A stretch of DNA of 64,000 nt from Reticulitermes speratus (lineage: Eukaryota > Arthropoda > Insecta > Blattodea > Rhinotermitidae). Below the pieces are notes generated by a model. That model worked only from the letters and a program-made list of their open reading frames with translations. It was not told the origin of the DNA and searched no databases. Of this stretch, positions 35,136 through 47,111 are shown piece after piece. Location of the stretch: assembly GCA_021186555.1 (NCBI GenBank), contig JAJKFL010000026.1, forward strand, positions 4,355,709-4,419,708, in the 5' to 3' direction. Made by a program: the position numbers and the translations under genes. The stretch's first letter is position 1. Every line of letters starts with the position of its first letter.

Positions 35136-35176
35136 ACCCTGAGGATGACACAAAAGTGCCGAAACATATGTAGGTA
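35136..35176 (+). ncRNA. hammerhead ribozyme motif, one stem II mismatch
   Basis: ACC, CTGAGGA at 35139-35145, stem II GACAC/GTGCC (one A-C mismatch), GAAAC at 35161-35165, ACATATGT, A and GGT. The core is complete. Confidence 0.66.
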
Positions 35177-35822
35177 CTGAAATCATAAAAACAGTGTAGT
35201 GCATTCATTGCTACGTAATTATTAACTAATTAATGAAATTCACGGTATGTATAATATAAAGTGAACTGAATGGTTTGTTAAGAGATTTAAATCTCCCTAA
35301 GGATGCCGCAGAACTTCTAGGCTCCAGACTGAAGGGAAAAAACCTGCTAACTCCAGGAACATATGTAACATTTTATAGAAATCGAGAGAAAGATCTACTG
35401 CAGTATTTCACCCAAGAAGAATCTGTAGTGTATTGCAATGACATTCCAAATCTAGTAAATATGTTAGGTGTAGAGTATAAAACAGATGAATGGCGGCTCT
35501 TCATTGATTCAAGCAAGAGAAGTTTGTAAGGTGTGTTACTACATAATGGTAACCGCCTTGCTTCAGTCACAGTTGCCCATTCAGTTCATCTTAAGGAAAC
35601 CTACGAAACTCTTGAGCAGCTACTAGAGAAAATAAATTATAAGCAACACCAATGGATGGTTTGTGGTGACTTGAAGGTTCTCTGCATGCTGCTAGGACAA
35701 CAACAGGGGTATACAAAATGGCGGACTACTGCTGGATGCTGAAACGTGATGAATGTGACACAAAACACAAACGAAAATCAGGCAGAAGAAATTTTCTAAG
35801 CAAGCGACAAAGGTTCTATTGA

Positions 35823-36290
35823 TTGAAATGCATAACATGAAACAAAGACTCACATTTTAATGCAAAATCACATATGTTTTTGTGACAGTATGATAGCAGT
35901 TTAAGTTATTCATGTTTTAGTGACTCTTAGTGTTTCTTTTTGCTCTTTTTTTGTGAAAAATTCAATCGTAATACAGTAACTGATGATTATGTTTTATTCA
36001 TAACGTTCAAATCCTATTAAAAATGTAAACTTGCTCATATTTTCTCCAAGTTATTGGAATTTTATGTTGTTCATCTGTCATACATGCATTGCAACATTGC
36101 AATTTCAAATATTTTGTTTTATATCTTTCTTTCAGAATGGTGAAATAATGTGATGTGATACAGCAAAATGGAAGTTATTTCTGTAATCAGCATGTGTTAA
36201 TTATACAAAATCAGTGATTGAAATTAAAACAGCTTTTAAAAAATTTGCTTTTTAGACCTGTGTAATTGTTGCTATTGTGTGTGTTCAATG
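35823..36290. other. AT-rich flank, no gene recognised
   Basis: May include the 3' untranslated remnant of the broken gene. Nothing diagnostic was seen. Confidence 0.35.
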
Positions 36291-36610
36291 AAAAAAAAAA
36301 AAAAAAGGGTACTGACACACTGATGGGTAAAAGTAGACCTGTACATGCCATGAACAGAGGGGGAGCAGCAGTGCACCTACACTTACTCTTAACCTCAGCA
36401 CTAGATACAGATGATTGCTCAACTTCATGCCCTGGCCCCTTTATGCTCAGGGAACCAACCTTTTCTACCCACTGAACAGGCGGCTGGGTGGGTCCCTAGG
36501 CTGGTCTGGACATTTTTGGAGGAGAGAAGGGTCTCATACCCCTGCTGGGTATCGGACCCAACACCATCTAGCCTGTAGCCTAGTCACTATACTGACTAAA
36601 CTATCCCAGC
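36291..36610 (-). mobile_element. tRNA-derived SINE (family 1), minus strand
   Basis: Read on the minus strand from about 36610, it opens with an A-box-like GATAGTTTAGTCAGTATAG and a B-box-like GGGTCCGATACCC, then the family body (complement of CTGAACAGGCGGCTGGGTGG and TCTTAACCTCAGCACTAG). It shares this body with 51971-52258 and 61421-61592. Confidence 0.72.
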
Positions 36611-39110
36611 TTCCAAGCACTGACGGAAGGACACCAAAATGGATCTTCACCAAACACGGCCTGCAGCTGGTGACTACATGTAACAAACTCAGGACAAGAT
36701 AAGGTTGCAGCCTCTGGGCTCTGTAAAAGCACAGCTCATGACAAGCTCAATGGCTTGGGACTTTCACTTCTGGAACATTTACTCCATTATTTCACATCCC
36801 ACCATAAAATACATAATACTGGCATGGTTTTCAAAAAATTATTTACTGAAAAATGTTACAAATTTCCATTCACAAGCAGCTAAACACTCGCTCCCATTTA
36901 GCACTGAAGTTTAAGAAGCACTGGATCTGTACTCCTAATGTCCTACATGACATTCCAGGCATGGTGCTTAATCAAAGGGCACTTTTACCTGCTCCTTTCA
37001 TTTTAAACTATCTAAATATGGGATGTTGCAGGTATGTATTTTGTCACTGGTGCCAGCAATATTTTCTTTCATTTTTACGTCAATTTCTGATATACAGTAT
37101 GCTGTCAGTTTAATTCAATTTTGGTGCCTTTCAGTCCTATGTACCGCCTACTTCACTACAAAAACAAGTAATGAAGTTCATGCATAGTGTAACGTATCTG
37201 GCATACCCACATTCGACCATTTGTCCCCAAACTGTCAAATGAACACAAAATATTTCTTCTGCTTTACAACGTTTGTCCGAAACAATTTTGCTCTACTTGT
37301 TCATTGCTACGCCACTAAGACCTCTGACTTAACAGTATCCTTGGTATACAGCATAAGCAACCAAGCAGGAAGTACGAATAATGGTCATTTAAAATAATGG
37401 CCCTGTACATCACAATACAAAATAGGTAATGCCCTACTTGAACATATTGTCACTGCCTATAAAACAGGAAACCTCAACTACAAGTAACTTGACATGAAGA
37501 TTACAACTTCTGGCATGGTACAGCATATTTGTGCAGTGCCTGATATCAAACCTAAGTGACACTTAAAAATACAGTCTTAGCTTTCTCTGACAGAATTTTT
37601 ACTGTACCGCCTGTCCACTGTGTTGTACATAAGGGAAGTATACCAGGAGAAGACAGATGTGTAATTTGTACCGTATCTAGAAATTATGGAAGGGAGGAAG
37701 TATAATGGACTGCAAATGGAGAATTCTTTTTGAAAGCAATACTTTGACTAGCCTCACATATGCATAAGTACATAATAACTGTAAATTAAATTTTCAGTCA
37801 CTCTAAATACTAATGCCAATATTAACACCAATGCACTCCTTCGTATACTTGTTCTACCTGTTACATCCACTAAACATGATTTCAAAATAATGAGGCAATA
37901 TTTTCTCCCACATGTTTATACACTCTGTAGATTACACTGTGTTATAACCCAGAAGATAACAATCCAAATCCTCACCATGTGAGAACCCAAACTCTCATTA
38001 AGTTGCCTAATTTGTAAAAGGTGTAAAAGAAATTTGTGGCACTGAAAGGTGAAATTTCTGAGACAGGTAAAAACTTAGCAAGTGTGGAACTTAAATATTT
38101 AATTTAAGATTCTATAAAGGCAATAAAAGGCTATCAATTGCTATTGTGCCCTTTTGCATGATCTTGTCATATTCAGTGTCTATTTCAAACAGAAGCAAAA
38201 GATGGCACTAGTGGAAGATAGCATGAGCCAGTACCTCAGCATCCAAACTTTACTCAAACAGTTCCGCCAGATAGCAGCACCACTTCGTGCATACACAAAA
38301 TTTAATTCCATCAGTTTAGCATTTATTATAAATGTAGATTATGATAAATATCAGTCCAGGTTTGTTTACTGTGCACGACAGTTTGTGAGCTTGAACTGCT
38401 GTAATATTAAATGGACAGTCACTGTCATATCAGAGGACATGTAAAGTACCTTAAAGCCTGTACACACAGGAAGTGAACACAAAATCAGATCACCACCATC
38501 CATAACAAACGCAATTCAAACTCAAACAGCCAGTATGATGCTGTATGTTTCGATCCCAGAATCCCATCCACTTACCTGACAAAGTGAAGACGACATGCGG
38601 TGTACAGCATCACACGTCCTGACGCAAGGAACCAACAAAGACTGTGCCACCATCTGTAAGAAACAGAATTTGCACTCATAAACATATACTGTAATATTTC
38701 TAGATGCCGGCACAAAGTAGCACTTCAACTGTGTGACAAGTGGATACAGAGCCTTGGAAAAAAACATGCACACAGTGGACAGTCCACCCCTGATTTCAGG
38801 AAGTACTTGTTCTGTTCACCTTTCAAAGTTTTATCCAAACATCAAACATTTTACAATTGTACAATACACATGCTGCAGCTATGCAGTGCATCAGTCTGCC
38901 ACCATTATACAATAATGCTCTGTACAGTTCTTCAATTCACACTACAACAAAACACCAGTCACAGTAGTAATGCAAGTGACAATCTTCTGCACACCTAACA
39001 AAGCGAACAGAATGCTCTGGGCTCTGTGTGTGTTTTACTTCCGCACATCTAACAGTTCAAGCATAAACATCATGAACAATGCAATCTTTGAAGTTCCCAC
39101 ACAAGTGTTG
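36611..39110. other. no gene recognised
   Basis: A long AT-rich stretch without a supported coding region, element terminus or array. Confidence 0.4.
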
Positions 39111-39112
39111 CT

Positions 39113-39462
39113 GAAGATTCAAGTGTTCTGGGACATGACACTGTGTCACTGGGTTAATAGTTCCTGACCATTCAAAGGACCTTCAGTCCATGAGGATGGA
39201 GGCACCACCATCCTTTGGAACATCGACAACTACTCACCATACAACACAGTGCCAAATCCCAGAACACATGAATATTCATCACATAAAATCTCTGACATAA
39301 GTTAATCACAATTGGATGTCGGGCATGCCCTCGACCATTGACAGTTCCAACATCAAGAGCATTACTGCAACCAGAATATTAATAGCAGGATAATACTAAA
39401 ATGTATCTTACAGAAATACAGTCAAACTCAGTTATGATATCATGAGAGGGACTGAATATTTT
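39113..39462. repeat. dispersed copy of part of the composite array unit, with foldback
   Basis: The foldback arms 39113-39279 (GAAGATTCAAGTGTTCTGGG at the left, CCCAGAACACATGAATATTC at the right) and the following sequence up to about 39462 match the units at 16.3-16.6, 17.9-18.2 and 19.7-20.05 kb. No polypyrimidine tract occurs here, and the MITE that is truncated in the array is complete at this site. Confidence 0.85.
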
Positions 39463-39603
39463 GTGTTGTTATAAATGAGTGTTGTTATAATGGAGTAGTG
39501 TAATATTATGGTTAACAGTGAGGACTTAATTGGTACTACAGAATATCTGATGCTATAGACGAGGTGTTGTATCAACCGATGTTGTTATAACCGGGTTTGA
39601 CTG
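39419..39603. mobile_element. pogo/Tigger-type MITE, complete
   Basis: A 185-bp element flanked by TA (39417-39418 and 39604-39605). Terminal repeats are CAGTCAAACTCAGTTATGA and (complemented right end) CAGTCAAACCCGGTTATAAC. TA target and CAGT ends are typical of Tc1/mariner-pogo elements. The interior has GTTGTTATAA repeats and no coding capacity. Confidence 0.85.
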
Positions 39604-39605
39604 TA

Positions 39606-39790
39606 TGTTGTGAGACTGTGGACTGGATCATCTGGCTCAGGGCAGGGATCAGTGGAAAGCTCTTGTGAACACAGTATTGTACATTCAGGTTCATAAAATG
39701 TGGGGAATTTCTTGACTACCTGAGAAAATACTATCTTTTCAAGGACGAGTCATCTGCAACGAGTGAGCCACTTAATTTACTGTCGTGGTG
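39606..39790 (+). pseudogene. LINE C-terminal tail fragment
   Basis: In one frame the text reads CETVDWIIWLRAGISGKLL, and the downstream text (NTVLYIQVHKMWGIS-like in another frame) fits the C-terminal tail of the same LINE family as at 26.7 kb (there WEGRHVLDSSRSGQVVVNTV). Only a short decayed piece. Confidence 0.55.
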
Positions 39791-39794
39791 TTTT

Positions 39795-42110
39795 TAGAAG
39801 ACATTAAGCTATGTTGTGTACGGTGTACAGTGTTCACACAAGCACAACTCTACATAGACTGGATGTCTGTACACAGTGTATCATACTGTACATGCACAAC
39901 ATCTAAAGGTATCTAGCATATGTACAAGTCTGCCTGTTGTGTGAAGGCTGTACACATTACCTGTTTACAATGGCAAACTGTTATTAACACAATGGGCCTA
40001 ACAATTTTGCATGTCACACATGCAGTTAGTGATCTTCAGTTTAATGTTTGATGACATCACCACCATGTTGTTAATTGTAGGATGCAGGCAGTAAAACAAA
40101 TTCATCCTGCATGTTTTGACAACATACATTTGCCATCTCCAGGGGAGTTTCTTACTAGCAGTGAGAAACAATTACAGTTTACACCATTATTCTAACACAG
40201 AATACCACTTACACTCTAATCCAAAATTACCCTCCTGCTTATTGTCTGTCAAATTACAATTTATTACAAATAAAAATGGTAATGCAAGTACAATATATAC
40301 TTTTAAAGCTGTATTCAATACTCCTTGCATCTTGACACAGTGTCTGATCAGGTCTGACAACTTCACACTCAAAGAAAGTCAAGCCAAGATGCCCAATGTA
40401 CACTGGGGTTGAAAGCAGCTTCTAATCTGCTGAGGTCATGGTTTGAGACCTCTGATGAGGAAAACAACTTGTAATCAACAAACGTAATTACAGCAACAAG
40501 GTTAAGCTTCCTGACTTCATTTTGTTCAGAGACACTCATGGTGGTAAGCTACTCAGTTTTCAACTGACATAGAATGGAGGTTAGCCTACAAATTTTCATT
40601 TAGTGACAACTTGTAGGTTTTGGGGTTGCAAATGAATACAGACATTTTAAATCCTGTATTCTTGATGCTTTCATTACTCATCTTCGTAACTATCATGGAT
40701 TTTAAGGATGCTGACAACCCCACACAGCTAATGGATACAATTCACTGCAACGTCACTTTCCAAGCTGGTAACTAAGGTCTCTATAACGTGAATGTATCGA
40801 CACGTTAACCTGCAAATCTTGCTTCAGTTACAAAAATAAGTCCTTTGAGGAGCTGGTGCATATATTATAGTTTCCCGTAACAACAGAAATAACTGGGGAT
40901 GCAATCCTGGACTGGATCCCAAGCATAAAATTGTTAGGTTTACTATTAAAGGTAATCATTGCGGTTCCTTACACATTATGTACAAGTTAACTACACAGAC
41001 TTCGGTCAATGATGAAAGCAAGTGAATGTTCTACGGCAGACAAAACATACATGTTAACTAAACTTTCAAGTAAACCCTTACAGGTTATGTGATACGCCCC
41101 TATGAAGCCGTACCAAAATCCTTAACCAACAGCACAGAATCTAGTACTCAGTTTGCTTGAACTGTTCGTCACAAACCCAAACGTTCTCGGAACTCGACCC
41201 TTGTAACGAACTTCTAATATCGCAATACAAATGGCAATAATTTTTCAGTCGTCACACAAAAACCCTTTATACGTACGGCAAATTAAATAATAGCGGAAAT
41301 GGCAACGAGAAATATACATGAAATTAAACTTTTCAAGTACATTCTACATAGCAGGTCCAAAATTATTAGCCCAAAAATTCCATTTGCATTCCTAGTACCG
41401 ACTATAGTAACGAATTTTCGATGTCAAAGAGACAGAAAATTATTACGGCATTTACAACATCAAATAACAATTTCTCGTACTTACAACAATTCACAAATCA
41501 TACATAAATCCATTTAAGCCACCGTGCACGAACACGGATTCCACATTTATTCGAACAAAAACACTTCTTGAGCGCCACTGCCTGGAACAGTGTAGCCAAC
41601 ACCTCGTATAGAAAGTTTCCATAAACAGCTGAGAAAATCTCCATTAAAAAAATCGCTAATTCTAATTTTTATTGTCTAGAATATAGAATGTTCCGTCGTC
41701 TCACACGTAGGTTAGGGGCCTTTTTATAGGGGTCATAATTATATAAATAAGACTCTTCTTTCCTCGTAACTAGCTCCATCTACAGCGTACAATAGCTTTT
41801 TCAACAAACAGGATTTAATTTTTCCTTTTGTAACAAACCCGAAGTAAAATTTATTATCATCTCTGACCAGATGGAACATGACATAAAGTAATTGTATTAA
41901 CTCACACGCACAAAGACAATTTGGCATAAAGATTTCAAAGTTTCTCCCGTAGTTTTATTCTGAAAACTAAAAAAAATAAATATAAATGTCTTTTTGTCAC
42001 AATGCCAGAATTGAAGTCCGTTAGATTTAGGGACTTATTTCCCATATTGGATTAACTGGTCAGTGAACACCATTTGTTTCCTTCATCACACCGACCAATC
42101 ATAACCAATC
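39795..42110. other. no gene; weak inverted repeat and a degenerate hammerhead-like motif
   Basis: GGTGTACAGTGTTCACACAA at about 39830 has an imperfect inverse near 39935-39955. At 40105-40146 (minus strand) the text CTGGAGATGGC ... GTCAAAACATGC keeps part of a hammerhead layout. No coding region is supported. Confidence 0.35.
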
Positions 42111-42114
42111 ACTA

Positions 42115-42621
42115 TATGGATGGGAAGCAATGTTAACAGGAATGGAAAATGGAAGGACTACTACCACCGATTCAAAATAACAGACGATGCAGCGTGTACT
42201 TGTAACGGAGGAGATCAAACAATAGATCATCTGATATGGGATTGTCAGTTATTGAAGAAAGAAAGGAACGCATTAAGAAGAATAATTGCAATTACAATTA
42301 CAATTACAAAAGGAGGAAGATGGCCGTTGAATAAATCAGAGTTGGTTCAAAAATTCACTAAAGACTTTTACAATTTCTGTAATGTGATAGATTTTCAGAA
42401 GGTATATAAAAAAAAAAGAAAAAAAAATTAAAATAAATAAATAATTAAAATATTGTATATAGTCTACAGTATATATAGTATATGTTAACAGTACTTATAA
42501 TATTGTAGAATAGAATCTAGAATCTAGGATATATTGCATTGTATAAAGATTTAAAGGAACAGCTAAAACATGTAGTGTTACTCTTTGTAATGGAGCATGT
42601 TGATTAAATAAAAAAAAAAAA
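42115..42621 (+). pseudogene. 5'-truncated LINE: C-terminal tail and 3' UTR
   Basis: The ORF portion (stop at 42429-42431) reads WKDYYHRFKITDDAACTCNG, then DQTIDHLIWDCQLLKKERN, then the end of the protein. The CxC and HLIWDC spacing is typical of the extreme C-terminus of Jockey/R1-group reverse transcriptases (pattern ... CxCG...HxxxxC). An AT-rich 3' UTR follows and closes in an A-rich tail at 42604-42621. Everything upstream of this tail is missing, as expected from abortive reverse transcription. Confidence 0.7.
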
Positions 42622-42657
42622 AATTGGAAGGGGTGAACAACCAAATTAAGGTAATAA

Positions 42658-43044
42658 ATGGCGGAGAATTTAAAACAACCCAGCCATCATGCATTATTGC
42701 AATTCAAAGATTTGTACAAAGAATCACAAGAAACTAACTTCATTGTGACAGCGAGAGAATATTTAGAAAGAAACATAAAACGTCAGCTTCTTCAGCTGGG
42801 GAGTTACTTGGTATTCGATTCAGGGTCCTTGTGTTATTCATGTGTACACTTTAAGGATCAGCTATCCTATCATGAATTCAGAAAGCACAGAAGAAAGATA
42901 GTCTCTTCAGAAATATGGTTAAATATTTACCAAACTTCTTGTGCATACGATTCAGAATTGCTATGTTTTTATGTGTGTCCAATTAGAAACAAATGCGTAT
43001 GTGATCTTAAAATAATCACCGCTCTTAATCTAATTGTTAGTTAG
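42658..43044 (+). CDS. 128-codon ORF of unknown nature
   Basis: It opens MAENLKQPSHHALLQFKDLY with an A at -3, and the first about 50 residues have normal amino-acid usage (charged, helical-looking; REYLERNIKRQLLQLGSY). The later part is Cys-rich and less protein-like, so if this is real it could be a first exon continuing into intron. I recognise no domain. It begins 37 bp after a LINE tail and could also be chance. Confidence 0.2.
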   Translation: MAENLKQPSHHALLQFKDLYKESQETNFIVTAREYLERNIKRQLLQLGSYLVFDSGSLCYSCVHFKDQLSYHEFRKHRRKIVSSEIWLNIYQTSCAYDSELLCFYVCPIRNKCVCDLKIITALNLIVS

Positions 43045-45240
43045 TTTTTACTGTACAATTTTCAGAATTCCAAGCCATATAGATAAGCAATATATTATAT
43101 CCATCTGCCGCATAGATATAACCTAAAGCGTTTTGTAAGCAAAGCTAGAATGTGCCACACCAGACAATAATCGAATTATTTGCCCAAAACCCATTGTGAA
43201 GTTCTTTTTCAAGACTCCGTCACCACAAGTCATCCGTCCCGATGCCACAAATAGAAATAATGCCGAGACACTTAAAGTGGAACAAAAGATGCGTTTTGAA
43301 AATGAGACGCTCTTCTACATTATACTTCAGCCATTAAGTTTCTAAATTTGTCCCTAGTTTGATCCCAAAAACCTCCAAATATCCATTAATCAGAAATTCC
43401 TTCTTGTCTCTCACATCACACTGAAATCTCCTGCATTTAGCGACATTGGTATGGCTGTAGCATGACCATGGATAACACCGCTGTCGGTTTAAACAGAAAA
43501 TCGATCACGTGGAAATAGTGCTAATCCACACTGGAATGGCGCAAAATGTGCATGCTGTAGCTCATCAGGTGTCAACAAATTGCAACACACGTTGGAACCT
43601 TGATGTCACATACATGTTTGATGATAAAGTAATGCTCAGAATTACTCTCCACGCCCCTGCACATCTGTTTTAGACATTTCTGTTAGAAAAGTTTGAAATA
43701 AGATACTTGGCTACTAATATGATGAACGAAACCAAGGATCAGAGTTGAATGAAACTAAGTATTTGTACCTCACCACAGGGGATATTGTACCATAAAAAAC
43801 ATGAACAGCACAAAGAACATAGCGTACATTATTCCATTCTCGCTGCTTAATATCGGTCTTCATGTCATATGCAATGGAATCCTTAAAAGGGAAGGTTTCA
43901 AAAAGAATATATTTAAACCTTTATTTTCCATTTCCCAGGTTTGTACAAGTCTTAATGTTGAACGTTATTTTGGTATCTTTATTAATTTCACTGTTGATAA
44001 ACTATCCTACTCTTGCCACAGAATTTTACCTCTCAGGTTCCAGAACATTGATCTGAAAATACCTTAATTTGAACATTTGGTTGTACATATCGATAATGTA
44101 CTATTATTGTTACGAACATTTATTATTTCTACTGCTTTCTTCCTTGATAATTAAAACCGTTTGGTAAAAATTACAGCTCACAATTTTCCAAGTGACCATG
44201 TATTATATATATAATATTTGCACAAGCTATTCACACATTATACTTCATCTTCCAGGTTTCTCAGAAGTACAGATAAAAGCTCAGCGGGGTTTATAATACC
44301 AAAATCGATTACAACATTCTGTATATTAAATATAACATGCATATTTACTGCTTCTTGCAACTGCACCTCGTAATTAAAGTGAGAAACTACTCCAGTGATA
44401 GGCAGGAAACACAGATGTATCACAGTGGGTGCAGCACTAGTTTTACTGTACCATACACAAAACAAAAGTAAACTGCAAGGCATGTTTTGCTTATGCCACA
44501 TTTAGGCATTGGGTCTGAATGGTTTAAGAGTTCTTCACCATAACCTATAGATTAAATAAAAACTGAGCACTTGCAACAACATGTTATTGTCTGCTTATAT
44601 ATTTATGTAATTCCAAATTTAAAGGCATTCATATTAATGGGGTTGTGCTACCTGGGACCCTGGAATGAAGTACATATGGACCAATGCATATAAACAGGTC
44701 CACTCTGAACACTATGAGCATTAGCCATATTTGTCTCCACTTTTACATTTTACAAATGATTTGGCACACAGTTGTGTAGAACATAGTTGTATTATACAGT
44801 CAAAATACTTGTATACACGTGCATGTAATAATTACCACTTTCAAACAGAAAAAGTTTTTCTTTTGGAGGGGGGGAGGGGATGTGATCCTCAGACACTTCC
44901 ATTTGGCTCACACAACTTTAATTTTACCAGTGTACTCAATTTTAGTATGAAATATATTCCATTAACATTGTGTTGATTTCAGAAAAGACACATATTATAT
45001 TAGAAATTATAGAATTACAATTGTATAGAATTATAGAAAATGACATGTATTCCAGAGGTACTGGAATCTAATCCCAGTCAGTGACTGGGTTATCTTGAAT
45101 AAGTAATTTCACAGTTTCCTTCAAGTTACCCATGCAAATGCCAAAACAGTATTTTACCATGGGGCACATTTCCCTCTCACATCATTAAACATATATCATC
45201 CACATTCATGAAGTAACCAACTGAACAAGCCAGTAATAAT
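43045..45240. other. no gene recognised
   Basis: AT-rich with short chance ORFs. No element borders seen. Confidence 0.4.
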
Positions 45241-45363
45241 GAAGAATGTATCAATGATAATCCCATAGCTTATTTATTAAAGGCATTTAATCAATCAATT
45301 CCCAATATAAAGCTTAAATATACATCATCTAAAGAAATATAAAATATAACAAATTCTCTAAAA

Positions 45364-46848
45364 ATGAAAAATTCACATGGTTATGATAGGATATCAACAA
45401 AAGTTTTGAAATCAAGTATTCCATATATTTCATCCCCCCTAACTTATATATGTAATAGGATGTTATCTTCTGGTATTTTCCCGAGATTAAAATTCTCTGA
45501 AATCAAACCCATATTTAAAAAGGAGGATAAAAGAAATATACCTAACTATAGACCCATTTCTATGCTTACATCTTTATCTAAAATTTTTGAAAAGGTTATT
45601 TATAATAGATTATATCAACATGTTAATCATAATAATATCCTAGTTCATGAACAGTTCGGATTTAGGAAAGGGTCATCTACGGATTTAGCCTCCTATGAGT
45701 TAATAAATAATATACTATCAACACTAAATAATAAATTATTAGTTGGCGGAGTCTTTTGTAACTTACAAAAGGCATTTGATTGTGTCAATCACAATAGTCT
45801 TTTGTCCAAAATGGAATTTTATGGTATTTCTGGTAAAGCTAACAATTTAATCAAATCTTATCTACAAGATAGATTCCAGAGGGTGCTGATAGATCAGGAT
45901 TCAAGAAAATATACTTCTGAATGGAAAGCAGTCAAACATGGAGTTCCCCAAGGCTCCATACTTGGTCCCCTATTTTTCCTTCTATATGTTAATGACCTAC
46001 CTAAAATTGTATCTAATATATCCAACCCAATTCTATTTACAGATGATACAAGCATGATAATTACTAATTCTGATCTCCAGGAGTTTAAAAAAGACACACA
46101 CAGTATTTTTATACAAATAAATACCTGGTGTAAAATCAATTTGTTATCAGTAAATTTAAATAAATCTCATTTTCTACAATTCCTGACTAAAAATAGTCAT
46201 GAATCTGACCTTCAAATAGTGTATGAAAATAAACAAATTTCTAAAATCTATAATACTAAATTTTTAGGATTATTAATTGATAATAATTTGTCATGGGGAT
46301 TTCATATTGATGAAATAATACCTAAACTCAATAAAGCATGTTATGTAATTAGATCTGTTAAACCTTTTATATCTCTTGAAGTTCTAAGGATGATTTATTT
46401 TTCCTTGGTTCATTCAATTATAACGTATGGTTTAATTTTTTGGGGTACCTCAGCCTACAGTGGAGTCATATTCAAGATTAAAAAAAGAATAGTTAGAGTT
46501 ATTATGAATCCTAATAGCAAAGATTCATGTCGTGACTTATTCAAAAAATTATGTATCCTTCCGCTCCACTCTCAGTACATATTCTCTATACTATTATTTG
46601 TTGTTAAGAATAGAGGTTTATTCAAAACTAATTCTGATGTTCACAAATTTAATACAAGAACTAATTATGATTTACATCTCCCCACAGCAAAATTAACAGT
46701 ATTCCAAAAAGAAGTTTATTACTCGGGTATCAAAATTTATAACCACCTTCCGTTACATCTTAAGCAATTATCATATGACATTAAGAAATTTAAATCAGCT
46801 TTAAAAAGGTTTCTTCTTACAAATTCCTTCTACACCTTGGATGAATAA
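45364..46848 (+). pseudogene. LINE reverse transcriptase, long ORF without motif A Asp
   Basis: A 494-codon open frame covering the reverse transcriptase and C-terminal region of a non-LTR element. Visible blocks: KNSHGYDRISTKVLK; IKPIFKKEDKRNIPNYRPIS; EQFGFRKGSSTDLASYELIN; motif A FCNLQKAFDCVNH; VKHGVPQGSILGPLFFLLY; motif C FTDDTSM; TKFLGLLIDNNLSW; the C-terminal thumb and tail RDLFKKLCILPLHSQYIFS and YYSGIKIYNHLPLHLK. The first Asp of motif A, needed for catalysis, is Asn (AAC at 45760-45762). Motif C has Thr for the usual Ala (46039-46041) but keeps both Asp. The ATG is an internal Met after an upstream stop, not a true start. The copy is young but should be enzymatically dead. Confidence 0.88.
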
Positions 46849-47111
46849 TATAGTTGGAAATAAACAAGGATCTTGGTTCCAGTAATTAAGATTTCTATAT
46901 TGTTGTCTAATTACTGTATTATTTATTCTGTTCAAGTTGTAAATTAAGTATTCATTATTTTATAATAAGACCTAGATTTACTATTTTAATTTCATGTAAT
47001 ATTTAATCTCATGACTCTGGCTCTGTGTAGCCTTTACGCTTGGTCTAAAACTTTATATTGTATAAATCAATGACATGTTCTGTATCCGATCCTTGGATTG
47101 ATGGAATGTAA

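Larger units (their letters stand above)
34903..35261 (+). mobile_element. Penelope-like hairpin element inserted in a gene
   Basis: A 359-bp insertion with exact 11-bp duplications TGAACTGAATG (34892-34902 and 35262-35272). Nearly identical 129-bp inverted arms lie at 34903-35031 and 35101-35229 with a 69-bp loop. A 32-nt tail (35230-35261) carries AATTCACGG. The arm box is ACCAACGAATGCAC (34920-34933). Both arms hold hammerhead cores. Removing the insert with one duplication copy restores the reading of the host ORF (QTELN then GLLRDLNL), which fixes the boundaries. Confidence 0.85.
34535..35822 (+). pseudogene. multicopy arthropod protein of unknown function, broken and interrupted
   Basis: Start ATG at 34535 gives MQRRQCLNNPNVFCYICGK, with a CxxC pair. 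The frame then changes at GGGAAAGAAG (about 34586-34595) to KKKALQFGIPMVWRQPINHV, CYFCMRTLKGFN and YPNLPSAIRPVPHGPDIPVP, suggesting an internal deletion between short homologies. An acidic region ends in QTELN. A hairpin element (34903-35261) interrupts the gene here. Beyond it the same frame logic resumes with LLRDLNLPKDAAELLGSRLK, WRLFIDSSKRSL, an in-frame TAA (35527-35529), VLLHNGNRLASVTVAHSVHL and CGDLKVLCMLLGQQQGYTK. A second internal deletion joins to MADYCWMLKRDE (frame of 35811), ending at TGA 35820-35822. From memory these motifs belong to an abundant uncharacterised family in arthropod genomes, possibly transposon-borne. Function unknown. Confidence 0.8.

Noticed and set aside
41515..41540. 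CCGTGCACG, similar to the inverted tail motif
   Set aside because: No arm box, hammerhead core or inverted arms nearby.
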